Assembly: GCA_964649895.1 (NCBI GenBank)
Contig: CAZYRX010000042.1
Coordinates: 1 to 19,376 of the forward strand
DNA from: Halanaerobium sp964649895
Lineage (GTDB): Bacteria > Bacillota > Halanaerobiia > Halanaerobiales > Halanaerobiaceae
Direction of reading: 5' to 3'
Length of the DNA stretch: 19,376 nucleotides
Below are positions 1 through 7,272 of this stretch, in pieces. The notes under the pieces were generated by a model. The model ran no database searches, was not told the DNA's origin, and worked only from the letters and a program-made list of their open reading frames with translations. Positions within the stretch are counted from its first letter, which is position 1; each line of letters starts with the position of its first letter. A program made the position numbers and the translations under genes.

Positions 1-664
1 GCTGAATCCTTGAATAGAAAAAATCTTTTATTATAAATAAGAGTATAATAACTAATGAGAAAAAAACATAACCAAAATACTTATATGAAGCAAATAAAAT
101 TAATCCTAAAAAATATGAAGTAACAAGATTTTTTGATAGTTCAGTAAAATAACTTACTAATGAAGTATTTTCAACATTATCTTCAGCTATTCTTACAACT
201 ATATATACCAAAACATTATCTATAATAAAATGGGTTAAAGCTGCAATAAATAAAGGTAAAAATGGGATTCCGCTATTTACAAAATAATCTGAGCTAATTC
301 TAAAAAGAACACCTGCAATACCAGCTGAAAGAAAAAAAACTGCTCGATTAAATAAAAACTTATACCATATAAAACCTGTTTTTCTAAATCTAAATTCTAT
401 TGTCCCTAAAGTTGATATTACTGCAAGCCAAAATGGATTCAAATACATAATAGCAGTCAATAAAACAGGGAGATTCATTGAAGTAGTAATCTCTGTCATT
501 GAATTAAAAAACATGCTCATATTTCTAACTATAAATAAAGAAATAACAAAAAATATTGTTTTATATAAATCAAATTCATAAAAATATTTTGAACCTAAAA
601 TAATTATTGAAAAGAAAAACGATATATATATAAATGCAAGGTAAAGTTTCAATCTTTTTTTCAA
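1..664 (-). CDS. Polytopic membrane protein, N-terminal part, TTG start; resembles the membrane region of HD-GYP-type proteins (truncated by window edge)
   Basis: I read an uninterrupted frame of 221 codons from a TTG at 664-662 to the window edge with no stop. GGAGG lies 8 nt before the TTG, which supports this non-ATG start. The protein is very hydrophobic, with roughly six or seven membrane segments: an early one (residues about 6-24), several in the middle, and a last one ending in LLFIIKDFFYSRIQ. Around residues 104-118 is a KFLFNRAVFFLSAGIAGVLF stretch. From memory, an LFNR...LSAGLAG pattern and a final LLFIPLLLAR-like helix occur in the membrane part of clostridial HD-GYP (cyclic-di-GMP phosphodiesterase-type) proteins, where the catalytic domain follows. 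That domain would lie outside this window, so the assignment is inferred. The gene follows the small peptide gene at 728-817 by 63 bp and is probably cotranscribed with it. It could instead be another membrane sensor. Confidence 0.75.
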   Translation of the reverse strand, partial: MKKRLKLYLAFIYISFFFSIIILGSKYFYEFDLYKTIFFVISLFIVRNMSMFFNSMTEITTSMNLPVLLTAIMYLNPFWLAVISTLGTIEFRFRKTGFIWYKFLFNRAVFFLSAGIAGVLFRISSDYFVNSGIPFLPLFIAALTHFIIDNVLVYIVVRIAEDNVENTSLVSYFTELSKNLVTSYFLGLILFASYKYFGYVFFSLVIILLFIIKDFFYSRIQ

Positions 665-727
665 TGGAATCTCCTCCATTTAAATTAATATGGTAATCTG
701 ACAGCAAATAAATTAATTATCCAATTT

Positions 728-817
728 TTAGTGCCAACTACTGGAATCAGCTAATACAGATATAGCTGTACCAAAAGTTATTAAAGCTGTTGTAATTGCA
801 ACATAAAGCTTTTTCAT
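728..817 (-). CDS. Small secretory-like peptide, 29 aa, unknown function
   Basis: A 29-codon frame starts at ATG 817-815 and stops with TAA at 730-728. AAGGGAG stands 10 nt upstream, a good ribosome binding site. The peptide starts MKKLY, continues with an uncharged hydrophobic stretch of about 18 residues (AITTALITFGTAISV), and ends LADSSSWH. This is the shape of a minimal signal peptide with a possible cleavage site after VLA, which would leave a very short Ser/Trp/His tail. It could be a secreted signalling peptide, a small membrane peptide or a leader peptide. It has no Cys and no acidic tail, so it is not a standard AgrD. It sits between a promoter at 921-949 and the membrane protein gene at 664, inside an inverted repeat. 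I do not recognise a family. Confidence 0.6.
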   Translation of the reverse strand: MKKLYVAITTALITFGTAISVLADSSSWH

Positions 818-914
818 TAAGTGTCAGCTCCCTTCGTAACTTTGTATCTAAGCTCGGTGTACGAAGGTAAGCTAAGCTCGTTTTTATTTAGGCTAGTCTC
901 TCTGCCGTCAGATT
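818..914 (-). promoter_or_regulatory. Structured 5' leader of the small peptide gene with hairpin over the ribosome binding site
   Basis: About 97 nt separate the predicted transcription start from the ATG at 817. CCTTCGTA (831-838 on the plus strand) and TACGAAGG (860-867) form a perfect 8-bp stem with a 21-nt loop. The 3' strand of this stem in the RNA overlaps the AAGGGAG ribosome binding site (828-834). A 9-bp direct repeat, CTAAGCTCG on the plus strand, occurs at 848-856 and 872-880. The hexamer CTGACA between the ribosome binding site and the start codon (822-827) could pair with the 3' arm of the enclosing inverted repeat. I looked for cyclic-di-GMP class I and II, SAM, ydaO and lysine riboswitch signatures and found none. 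Confidence 0.45.
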
Positions 915-920
915 ACCATA

Positions 921-949
921 ATTATATATTTCAATGTTTTTCTTGAAAA
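921..949 (-). promoter_or_regulatory. Predicted sigma-A promoter for the small peptide / membrane protein unit
   Basis: On the minus strand a perfect TATAAT lies at 926-921. It is preceded by a 17-bp spacer and TTTTCA (949-944; four of six match TTGACA). Transcription would begin near 914, within the right arm of the inverted repeat at 904-919. It lies downstream of the terminator at 995-1021, consistent with a unit separate from the transketolase operon. Confidence 0.45.
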
Positions 950-994
950 TCCTCTTTTATGACGAAAATTTTAAATAATTGTCATAAAATGTAG

Positions 995-1021
995 AAAAAG
1001 AGCAGCAAAACTGCTCTTTTA
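995..1021 (-). terminator. Rho-independent terminator of the PTS-transketolase operon
   Basis: AAAAGAGCAG and CTGCTCTTTT form a perfect 10-bp stem with a 5-nt loop (996-1020). In the minus-strand RNA it is followed by a short U-run. It lies about 66 bp past the transketolase stop. The symmetrical A and T flanks would let it work in either direction, but no plus-strand gene is present. Confidence 0.8.
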
Positions 1022-1045
1022 GAATATATTTCTATTATTGATAAT

Positions 1046-1072
1046 AATTATTTATATTAATTATAAATAATT
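1046..1072. repeat. AT-only 11-bp perfect palindrome
   Basis: AATTATTTATA and TATAAATAATT form a perfect 11-bp inverted repeat with a 5-nt centre, between the transketolase stop and the terminator at 995-1021. It contains no G or C, so the RNA hairpin would be weak. In such AT-rich DNA it may be chance, or it may help protect the transcript end. Confidence 0.4.
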
Positions 1073-1086
1073 TAATTGTCTATCAT

Positions 1087-3072
1087 CTAATTCTGAAGCT
1101 CTAATTTATTTGCTATTTTTTCTGCAATCTTTTCAGCTTTGAGTCCAAAATGATCAGCATTTTTTTCTCCACTACCACTGATACCAAAATCTTCTATTCC
1201 GAAAATGAGCCTTGGCTTATCAACAATTTGGTACCAGCCTGTTTTAACTCCTGCTTCAATTGTAACAGCTAAATCATATTCTCCAATTAATTTTTCAGCT
1301 AGTTGTTGGTTTTTTTCTAATTTATTTCTTTCTGGAACTGAGATTATTTTAATATCTGCAGTATTATTTATAATATTTGCTGTTCTTACTGCTAAAGAAA
1401 GTTCACTCCCACTAGCTAGAATAACTATCTTCTTTTTATCATTATTTTGCTTCTCATAATCTTTTAATATATATGCACCTCTGCAAAATTCTTCATATGA
1501 AGTTTCTTGATTATCAAGCTTGTCCAGTCTCTGTCTTGCTAAAATTAGAGCCGTAGGTTTATTGTTCTCCTCAATAATATTTCTCCATGTATACCTTACT
1601 TCTTTTTCATCTGCTGGACGTATAACTCTCAAATTTGGAATCAATCTTAATGATTCCAGCTGTTCAATCGGTTGATGTGTAGGGCCATCTTCTCCTACAT
1701 AAATTGAATCATGTGTAAATACATAAATAACAGGTAAATTCATCATCGCAGCTAGTCTGATTGAAGGCCTCATATAATCTGAAAAACTTAAATAAGTAGA
1801 AATAACAGGTCTTAAACCTTTATGCAGCATCATACCAGATGCAGCTCCAGCCATAGCATGTTCTCTTACACCAAATTTTAGACTTCTACCCGAAAAATTG
1901 CCGCCATTAATGTCTTTATATTTATTTAATTTTAACCGAGTTGATCCACTGAGATCTGCTGATCCTGAAATTAAATATGGTAATTGATCTGCAAAATATC
2001 TAAAATATTCTCCAGAAAAATCTCTTGGTGCTTTATTATCTTTAAACATAACTTCAAAGTCTTTAATATGACTATTAAGATTAAGCTGGATTCCATCTTT
2101 AAACTCTTGATATAATTCTGGATATAGTTCTTTATATTCTTTTTCTAATTGCACCCACTGCTTATAATTATTTTCTAAATTTCTTTTATGTTTTTTAAAA
2201 TAATTGTAAACTGAATCAGGAATAAAAAATTCTCCTTGAGACCAGCCAAGATTTTCTTTTAGTTTATCTATTTCTTTTTTACCCAATGGTGAGGCGTGAG
2301 CAGAACTTTTTCCCTGATGGGCTGGAGCACCTTTCCCAATAATAGTATCTGCAATAATAATACTTGGACTTTCCTTATTATCTTTTGCCTTTCTAAATGC
2401 ATATTCAAGATCTTTAAAATTACTTCCATCAATATTATCTATAACCTGCCAGTCAACAGCACTGAAGCGTTTTTTGATATCATCAATAAAAGTCAAATCA
2501 GTTGGGCCATCAATAGAAATTCCATTGCTGTCATAGATAACAATCAGTTTAGATAAATTAAGACTACCTGCAAGAGATGCGGCCTCATAACTAATCCCTT
2601 CCATTAAATCACCATCACCAGCAAGCACATAAGTATAGTGATCAAGCAATTTATGATCATCTCTATTATATTTTTTTGCTAAAATTTCTTCTGCAGCTGC
2701 AGCACCAACTGCACTTGCAAAGCCCTGACCTAAAGGACCTGTTGTCATTTCTGCACCGGGAGTACGTCCATATTCTGGATGTGAAGGTGTCTTAGAATCA
2801 AATTTCCTATATTGTTTTAAATCTTCAAGATCCAGATCATAACCGGATAAATGCAGAAGTACATAAAGCCACAAAGAACCGTGTCCAGCTGACAGAAAAA
2901 GTCTATCTCTATTTATCCATTTAGGTTTTTCGGGATTATATTTTAAAACATTTGAAAATAAATGAGCTCCTATCTCTGCACAACCCATCGGCATACCAGG
3001 ATGCCCCGAACCACTTTTTTCAACTGTTTCTGCTGAAATAACTCTAACTGCATCAGCTATTTTTTGAAGCAT
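1087..3072 (-). CDS. tkt: Transketolase, full length
   Basis: A cytosolic thiamine-diphosphate enzyme that moves two-carbon units between pentose, hexose and tetrose phosphates in the non-oxidative pentose phosphate pathway. The 661 residues match the usual length for a one-chain transketolase. Visible motifs are SGHPG near residue 22 (conserved His24), the diphosphate-binding GDGDLMEG at 152-159, HQGKSSAH near 252-259, the catalytic-Glu motif GVREHAMAG (Glu404) in the pyrimidine domain, and GEDGPTHQPIE at 460-470. The C-terminal domain follows from about residue 530. AAGGGAG lies 8 nt before the ATG. The gene follows the PTS regulator by only 15 bp and is last in the operon before the terminator at 995-1021, suggesting that the imported sugar is processed to pentose or related phosphates. 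Confidence 0.95.
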   Translation of the reverse strand: MLQKIADAVRVISAETVEKSGSGHPGMPMGCAEIGAHLFSNVLKYNPEKPKWINRDRLFLSAGHGSLWLYVLLHLSGYDLDLEDLKQYRKFDSKTPSHPEYGRTPGAEMTTGPLGQGFASAVGAAAAEEILAKKYNRDDHKLLDHYTYVLAGDGDLMEGISYEAASLAGSLNLSKLIVIYDSNGISIDGPTDLTFIDDIKKRFSAVDWQVIDNIDGSNFKDLEYAFRKAKDNKESPSIIIADTIIGKGAPAHQGKSSAHASPLGKKEIDKLKENLGWSQGEFFIPDSVYNYFKKHKRNLENNYKQWVQLEKEYKELYPELYQEFKDGIQLNLNSHIKDFEVMFKDNKAPRDFSGEYFRYFADQLPYLISGSADLSGSTRLKLNKYKDINGGNFSGRSLKFGVREHAMAGAASGMMLHKGLRPVISTYLSFSDYMRPSIRLAAMMNLPVIYVFTHDSIYVGEDGPTHQPIEQLESLRLIPNLRVIRPADEKEVRYTWRNIIEENNKPTALILARQRLDKLDNQETSYEEFCRGAYILKDYEKQNNDKKKIVILASGSELSLAVRTANIINNTADIKIISVPERNKLEKNQQLAEKLIGEYDLAVTIEAGVKTGWYQIVDKPRLIFGIEDFGISGSGEKNADHFGLKAEKIAEKIANKLELQN

Positions 3073-3087
3073 AGCAAAATCTCCCTT

Positions 3088-5256
3088 CTAATTATTTAGA
3101 AAATTATATATTAAATTATAGATGCTGTCATTATTTTCTGCTTCTAATAATTGCTCAAGCAGTTCATTATTATTAGCTATTTTCATAATATCTGTCAGAG
3201 CAGGCAGATGACTTTTTTTATCTTCTGGTGCCAGAACAAAAACTAAATGAATCGGATCAAAATCATGTTTCAATTTGAATCCTTTTTTAAACACACCAAG
3301 GCTGACAGCAGATTTATTGATCCCGTCTTCAAGACCTGCATGAGCAAGACAGATATGTGGAGCTATTGCAATATATGGTCCTTTTTCTTCAACTATCTCT
3401 ATCATCCTCTTAATATACCTCTGCTCAATAAAATTATCTATAGTTAAAAGCTCACCTGCTAGTTCAATAGCCTCTTTCCAGTTATAGTCTCCCTCAAATA
3501 AATTTATTAGATTCTTATCAATAAACTTAAACAATCCACTTTCTTTACTTTTTTCCTCAACTACTGATCTATTTTTAAAATAATCTTCAATTATACTGTA
3601 AACCTTATCTTTTTTATTTTGGTCTATATATGGAGAAATCAATTTTTTTATTTCCTCGACAGATTTTTCATCTAATGAATTAGAATCTTTTTCTGAGAAA
3701 ATTCCATATCCGATTTGATTTAGCTTAAGATAATTCTTGATTTTCTCGATGTCATCTTCATCTAAAAATGGTTTAACTACAATCACATCTTTTTTCTCAC
3801 ATTTAAAAGGTAGAGTAGCGATAATGAAATCTATCTCTTTAATTATATCATCTGATTCTTTAACTTCAAAAGTCGAAAGGTTATCTATAATTTTAATGTT
3901 CTTAAATTCTTTTTTTAATCTTACTTCCAACAAGTTAGTTGTTCCCACTCCACTTGAACATACAATTACTACTTTTGCAGGTTCTTTTAAAGGAAAATTC
4001 AATCTTTCAAGTGCAGCTCCAAAATGAATTGTCAGATAAGCAATTTCTTCTTCACTTATTTCAATATAATATTCATTTTGAATTAATCTAGCCGCCTGTG
4101 AAGTAGCATTGAAAATTTCTGCATACTTTGATTTTATATCATCTAAAAGAGGATTCTCGATTGGCAGGTCAAATAAAAGCCTGTTTAAAGCAGCTTTAAG
4201 ATGTATTAAAAGCCCTGAAAATAATTTTTCATCTCTCGTCAGATCAATATCAAAATAACTGCTTACAATTTCAATTATTTGAGAAGCCAGCATTTCGACT
4301 TTAGTCTGTTTTTGACTGTTTTTACGAAGCTCATTTTTTCGCATCCTTGCTCCCAGCAGATGCAGTGTAATAAACCCTATCTCATCTTCTGGTACATCTA
4401 TTGAAAATTCATTTTCTAGCAGTTCTGCAATTATTTCTGATGTCTTAAACTCTTCATGCTGCTTAAGCATTTTTAACCTTTCAACATCTATTGTTATATC
4501 TTTATTTGATTTTAATCTTGAAACTGCAAAAGCAATATGAAAAACAAGACCTGCATATGCATCATCTGTAAATTTATGACCCAATTCTTTTTCAGCTTTA
4601 TTTATTATTTTTTCTAATTTTTTTAATTTTTCTTCTCCAAGAAGATTTTTAATTTGATTACTAAAACCATTTTCAAGTCTGCCCCTATAATCTTCTCGCT
4701 CATTTATTTCATTTAAAAGCTCAATCATTTCTCCACTTTCATATGTTTCATTTACTAAAACTTTCATAGCATGACGTATTTTTAATTCATCACCAACAAT
4801 TTCAACTCCATAATTTCTTTTTCTTATTAGTTTAAGATTGTTTTCTTCAAGCCATTTCTCAACATTATCTAAATCTTTACTAACAGTTGTTATACTTAAA
4901 CCTAAAAAATCTGAGAGTTCAAACATTAAGATTGCTTCTTTTTTTTGAAAAAGTCTATATAAAATAATGTATTTTCTCTTTTCAGCTGAACGAAAATGAC
5001 GATTATTATAAAATTCATCAAAGGTATTATTTAACTCTGAGACACTGTTTCTGTCTCCTTCAATATAAATACCATAGTTTGGCTTCCGTTTTAAATTAAA
5101 ATCGGTACTGCTTAGAAAGTCTTCAATTTCATCAAGATCATATCTTATTGTTCTTTTACTAACTGAAAGCATTTCAGAAAGAGCCTTAATTGTTACAGGC
5201 TCTTTCTGATCTAATAAATATTTAACTAATGTTGATAACCTTTTGTTTTTATTCAT
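3088..5256 (-). CDS. BglG/MtlR-type PTS regulator (HTH-PRD-PRD-EIIB-EIIA)
   Basis: A 722-residue transcription regulator whose activity is expected to be set by PTS phosphorylation. In order: an N-terminal HTH (about 5-60, with SKRTIRYDL); a second, Mga-like HTH (about 95-160, with SITTVSKDL); PRD1 (about 200-310) with conserved His240 and His299; PRD2 (about 325-425) with His352 and His411; an EIIB-like domain with VVIVCSSGVGTT (Cys433); and a C-terminal EIIA domain (about 575-722) whose probable phospho-His is His639 in CLAHAGLEDG. I chose the ATG at 5256, one base after the IIC stop, over an in-frame ATG ten codons upstream that would overlap the IIC gene by 29 bp. That spacing suggests translational coupling. 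The EIIA motif reads LAHAG rather than the usual LPHA. As MtlR-type proteins usually activate their own PTS operon, this one probably controls the operon beginning at 7272. Confidence 0.9.
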   Translation of the reverse strand: MNKNKRLSTLVKYLLDQKEPVTIKALSEMLSVSKRTIRYDLDEIEDFLSSTDFNLKRKPNYGIYIEGDRNSVSELNNTFDEFYNNRHFRSAEKRKYIILYRLFQKKEAILMFELSDFLGLSITTVSKDLDNVEKWLEENNLKLIRKRNYGVEIVGDELKIRHAMKVLVNETYESGEMIELLNEINEREDYRGRLENGFSNQIKNLLGEEKLKKLEKIINKAEKELGHKFTDDAYAGLVFHIAFAVSRLKSNKDITIDVERLKMLKQHEEFKTSEIIAELLENEFSIDVPEDEIGFITLHLLGARMRKNELRKNSQKQTKVEMLASQIIEIVSSYFDIDLTRDEKLFSGLLIHLKAALNRLLFDLPIENPLLDDIKSKYAEIFNATSQAARLIQNEYYIEISEEEIAYLTIHFGAALERLNFPLKEPAKVVIVCSSGVGTTNLLEVRLKKEFKNIKIIDNLSTFEVKESDDIIKEIDFIIATLPFKCEKKDVIVVKPFLDEDDIEKIKNYLKLNQIGYGIFSEKDSNSLDEKSVEEIKKLISPYIDQNKKDKVYSIIEDYFKNRSVVEEKSKESGLFKFIDKNLINLFEGDYNWKEAIELAGELLTIDNFIEQRYIKRMIEIVEEKGPYIAIAPHICLAHAGLEDGINKSAVSLGVFKKGFKLKHDFDPIHLVFVLAPEDKKSHLPALTDIMKIANNNELLEQLLEAENNDSIYNLIYNFLNN

Positions 5257-5257
5257 T

Positions 5258-6523
5258 TTAAGCAAATAACCTTGCGATAAATCCAATTACAATACCTACA
5301 ACCCCAAAGTCAGCATCACCAAAAGTGGTATTAGCAAAACCTAATTCTCCAAGTACAGGCAGCAGTAGAGCAGGTAGAAATGTAATTAATAATCCGTTTA
5401 CAAATCCTCCAAGCATTGCTCCTTTCTTACCACCTGTTGCATTACCAAACACACCTGCAGTTGCACCTGTAAAGAAGTGAGGTACCATACCGGGAATTAT
5501 AAGTGACAGACCAATGGGTCCCAAGAAGAACATTCCTATAATTCCACCTAAAAAACTGAATAAAAAACCAATAATTACAGCATTAGGTGCATATGGAAAA
5601 GTAACTGGACAGTCAAGAGCAGGTTTTGCATCTGGAACAATTTTTTCTGCAATACCCTGGAATGCAGGAACAATCTCACCGATGATCATTCTTACACCAC
5701 TTAAAATAATACTAACACCAGCTGCAAAAGTAATACCCTGCATCAGTGAAAACAGGAATATCGATTGGTCTCCAGCAAATTCTCTAAATACTTCCTCACT
5801 TGCTGCTAAAGAAATAATAAAGAAAATAACAATCATAGTAATCATAGTTGAAAGTACAGACTCTTTAAGAAAACTTAATGAATCAGAAAACTCAATATCT
5901 TCAGTACTGTCTTCAGGATTTCCAATAACTTTACCTACTAGACCGGCTGCAACATAGCCTGTGGTACCAAAGTGACCGATGGCAATATCATCTCCACCTG
6001 TAATCTTTTTCATAAAAGGGTCGCCAATTGCAGGGAATAAAACCATAACAAAACCTAAAATAAGTGTCCCCACAACTATCAGTGGAATTCCTGTCATTCC
6101 TGCAGTACCCAAAACAGCAGATAAAAGTGCTGCCATAAAGAATATATGATGGCCGGTTAAAAATACATATTTTAGTGGAGTAAATCTTGCATACATTAAA
6201 TTAGCTAAAAATCCAAATCCCATAATAAGTGCAGTTTCTCTACCAAATGTCTGTTGGGCTAAAGCAACAATAGCTTCATTTGTAGGGATTACACCCTGAA
6301 TATTAAATGTTTGCTGAATCATAGGTCCAAGATTATTTAAACTGCCGATAAGTACATTTGCACCAGCACCAAGTATTACAAATCCTAAAATACTTTTTAA
6401 AGTACCTGAAACTATTTTCGAAATCGGTTTCTTAAGAGCTGCCAGTCCTAAAAGTGCCATTAAACCAACTAACAATGCAGGTTCACCTATTATCTCAAAT
6501 ACTATAAAATTTACAAAAGCCAT
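5258..6523 (-). CDS. PTS transporter subunit IIC, ascorbate (UlaA/SgaT) type
   Basis: A 421-residue polytopic inner-membrane sugar channel that works with the IIA and IIB encoded just upstream, taking up and phosphorylating its substrate. It has about ten or more hydrophobic segments. Stretches typical of the Ula/Sga IIC family include TGHHIFFMAA, IGHFGTTGYVAAGLVG, DCPVTFPYAPNAVIIGF and HFFTGATAGVFGNATGGKKG. E. coli UlaA is somewhat longer (about 465 aa). The ATG overlaps the IIB stop as TAATG, and AAAGGGG lies about 7 nt upstream. Substrate cannot be read from the sequence: the family includes L-ascorbate transporters but also many uncharacterised ones, and the usual ascorbate enzymes (UlaG, UlaD, UlaE, UlaF) are absent here. 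Confidence 0.9.
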   Translation of the reverse strand: MAFVNFIVFEIIGEPALLVGLMALLGLAALKKPISKIVSGTLKSILGFVILGAGANVLIGSLNNLGPMIQQTFNIQGVIPTNEAIVALAQQTFGRETALIMGFGFLANLMYARFTPLKYVFLTGHHIFFMAALLSAVLGTAGMTGIPLIVVGTLILGFVMVLFPAIGDPFMKKITGGDDIAIGHFGTTGYVAAGLVGKVIGNPEDSTEDIEFSDSLSFLKESVLSTMITMIVIFFIISLAASEEVFREFAGDQSIFLFSLMQGITFAAGVSIILSGVRMIIGEIVPAFQGIAEKIVPDAKPALDCPVTFPYAPNAVIIGFLFSFLGGIIGMFFLGPIGLSLIIPGMVPHFFTGATAGVFGNATGGKKGAMLGGFVNGLLITFLPALLLPVLGELGFANTTFGDADFGVVGIVIGFIARLFA

Positions 6524-6798
6524 TAATTTTCACCCCTTTGAGATGCTTCTAATATTTTCTCCTTGATCTCATTTTTATCAGTCATATTCTTTACACTGTA
6601 TACCTGAGCCTTGTGTTCTATTTTTTGGGCTATTTCTTCACTCGCAAATATAAAATCAGCTCTTTCTCCCTGAATAGATGATAAATCTCTAACTTCAACA
6701 GTTCCTTTAATTCCCTCTTCCTCCATTGCTTTCTCAATATTCATTTTTAAGATTAAGCTGCTTCCTAAACCCATTCCGCAAACTGCTAGAACTTTCAT
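6523..6798 (-). CDS. PTS transporter subunit IIB, ascorbate (UlaB/SgaB) type
   Basis: A 91-residue cytosolic phosphocarrier that passes phosphate from IIA to the sugar bound by IIC. The N-terminus MKVLAVCGMGLGSS carries the phosphorylatable Cys7 in the family's P-loop-like turn. The size is usual for a stand-alone IIB. AAGGAGGTG precedes the ATG by about 8-10 nt. It lies 15 bp after the IIA gene and overlaps the IIC start by one base, so the three subunits form a translationally coupled set. Confidence 0.93.
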   Translation of the reverse strand: MKVLAVCGMGLGSSLILKMNIEKAMEEEGIKGTVEVRDLSSIQGERADFIFASEEIAQKIEHKAQVYSVKNMTDKNEIKEKILEASQRGEN

Positions 6799-6813
6799 AA
6801 AATACCACCTCCT

Positions 6814-7272
6814 TTATTTGTTTTTTTCTACTGACCTTTTTATATAATCAATTATCTCTTCACTGCTTTTCATCTCTGCAATTTTATTCACGGAGTCTTC
6901 TTCCATAAGAACCTGAGATAAATCTGCAATAGCATTAATATGTTTTTTATTATCTTCTGCACAAAAAGCAAAAGCTATTTTGACTGGATCATTATTTTCA
7001 TTTCCAAATTCAACAGGTTCTTTTAAAGTAACTAAACTCATTCCCATTTTATTTACCCCATCTTCAGGACGTGCATGTAATAATGCAATTCCTTTACCAA
7101 TTACAACATATGGTCCATTATCAATAATTGCATCCTTCATTGCCTTAATATACCTTTCTTCAACATAATCAGCATCTTTAAGCAGTTTCCCTGCTTTTTC
7201 AACAACTTCTTTCCAGTTATTTGCTTTTACCTTAATTTTTATATTATCTGTTTTTAAAAGATCGAGTATCAA
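6814..7272 (-). CDS. PTS transporter subunit IIA, mannitol/fructose-ascorbate type, probable TTG start
   Basis: A cytosolic phosphocarrier that accepts phosphate from HPr and gives it to IIB. The fold family is shown by NGPYVVIGKGIALLHARPEDG, with the phospho-His at residue 66 of the 152-residue form, and by a DNKKHINAI stretch near the end. An in-frame ATG at 7287 would add five residues, but it has no ribosome binding site. The TTG at 7272-7270 has the purine-rich GGGGGCGGT about 4-5 nt upstream and gives the normal family start (M-I-L-D-L-L). I therefore prefer the TTG; that choice is inference. It is the first gene of the operon, preceded by a promoter at 7341-7370. Confidence 0.88.
   Translation of the reverse strand: MILDLLKTDNIKIKVKANNWKEVVEKAGKLLKDADYVEERYIKAMKDAIIDNGPYVVIGKGIALLHARPEDGVNKMGMSLVTLKEPVEFGNENNDPVKIAFAFCAEDNKKHINAIADLSQVLMEEDSVNKIAEMKSSEEIIDYIKRSVEKNK

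Larger units (their letters stand above)
690..919. repeat. 16-bp inverted repeat enclosing the small peptide gene
   Basis: The left arm, 690-705, reads ATGGTAATCTGACAGC. The right arm, 904-919, is its reverse complement except for one position, which would form a G-U pair in the minus-strand RNA. The arms are separated by 198 bp holding the leader hairpin and the 29-codon gene. In the transcript the 5' arm falls at the predicted start site, and the 3' arm lies about 15 nt before the ribosome binding site of the membrane gene at 664. No poly-T follows the 3' arm, so it is not a simple terminator. I see no convincing target-site duplication, although both flanks are AT-rich and could hide one. 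It may be a long-range RNA helix or the ends of a small MITE-like element. Confidence 0.7.

Noticed and set aside
728..817. AgrD-type cyclic autoinducer peptide.
   Set aside because: It lacks the Cys/Ser-centred ring segment followed by an acidic tail, and the neighbouring membrane gene does not look like AgrB.
665..950. Cyclic-di-GMP, SAM, ydaO or other known riboswitch ahead of the peptide and membrane genes.
   Set aside because: The diagnostic conserved strings of these classes are missing; only generic hairpins and repeats are visible.
5514..5957. Plus-strand frame of 147 codons opposite the IIC gene.
   Set aside because: It is the antisense shadow of a clear membrane-transporter gene, with no family resemblance and no ribosome binding site of note. 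The same applies to the other plus-strand frames in the window.
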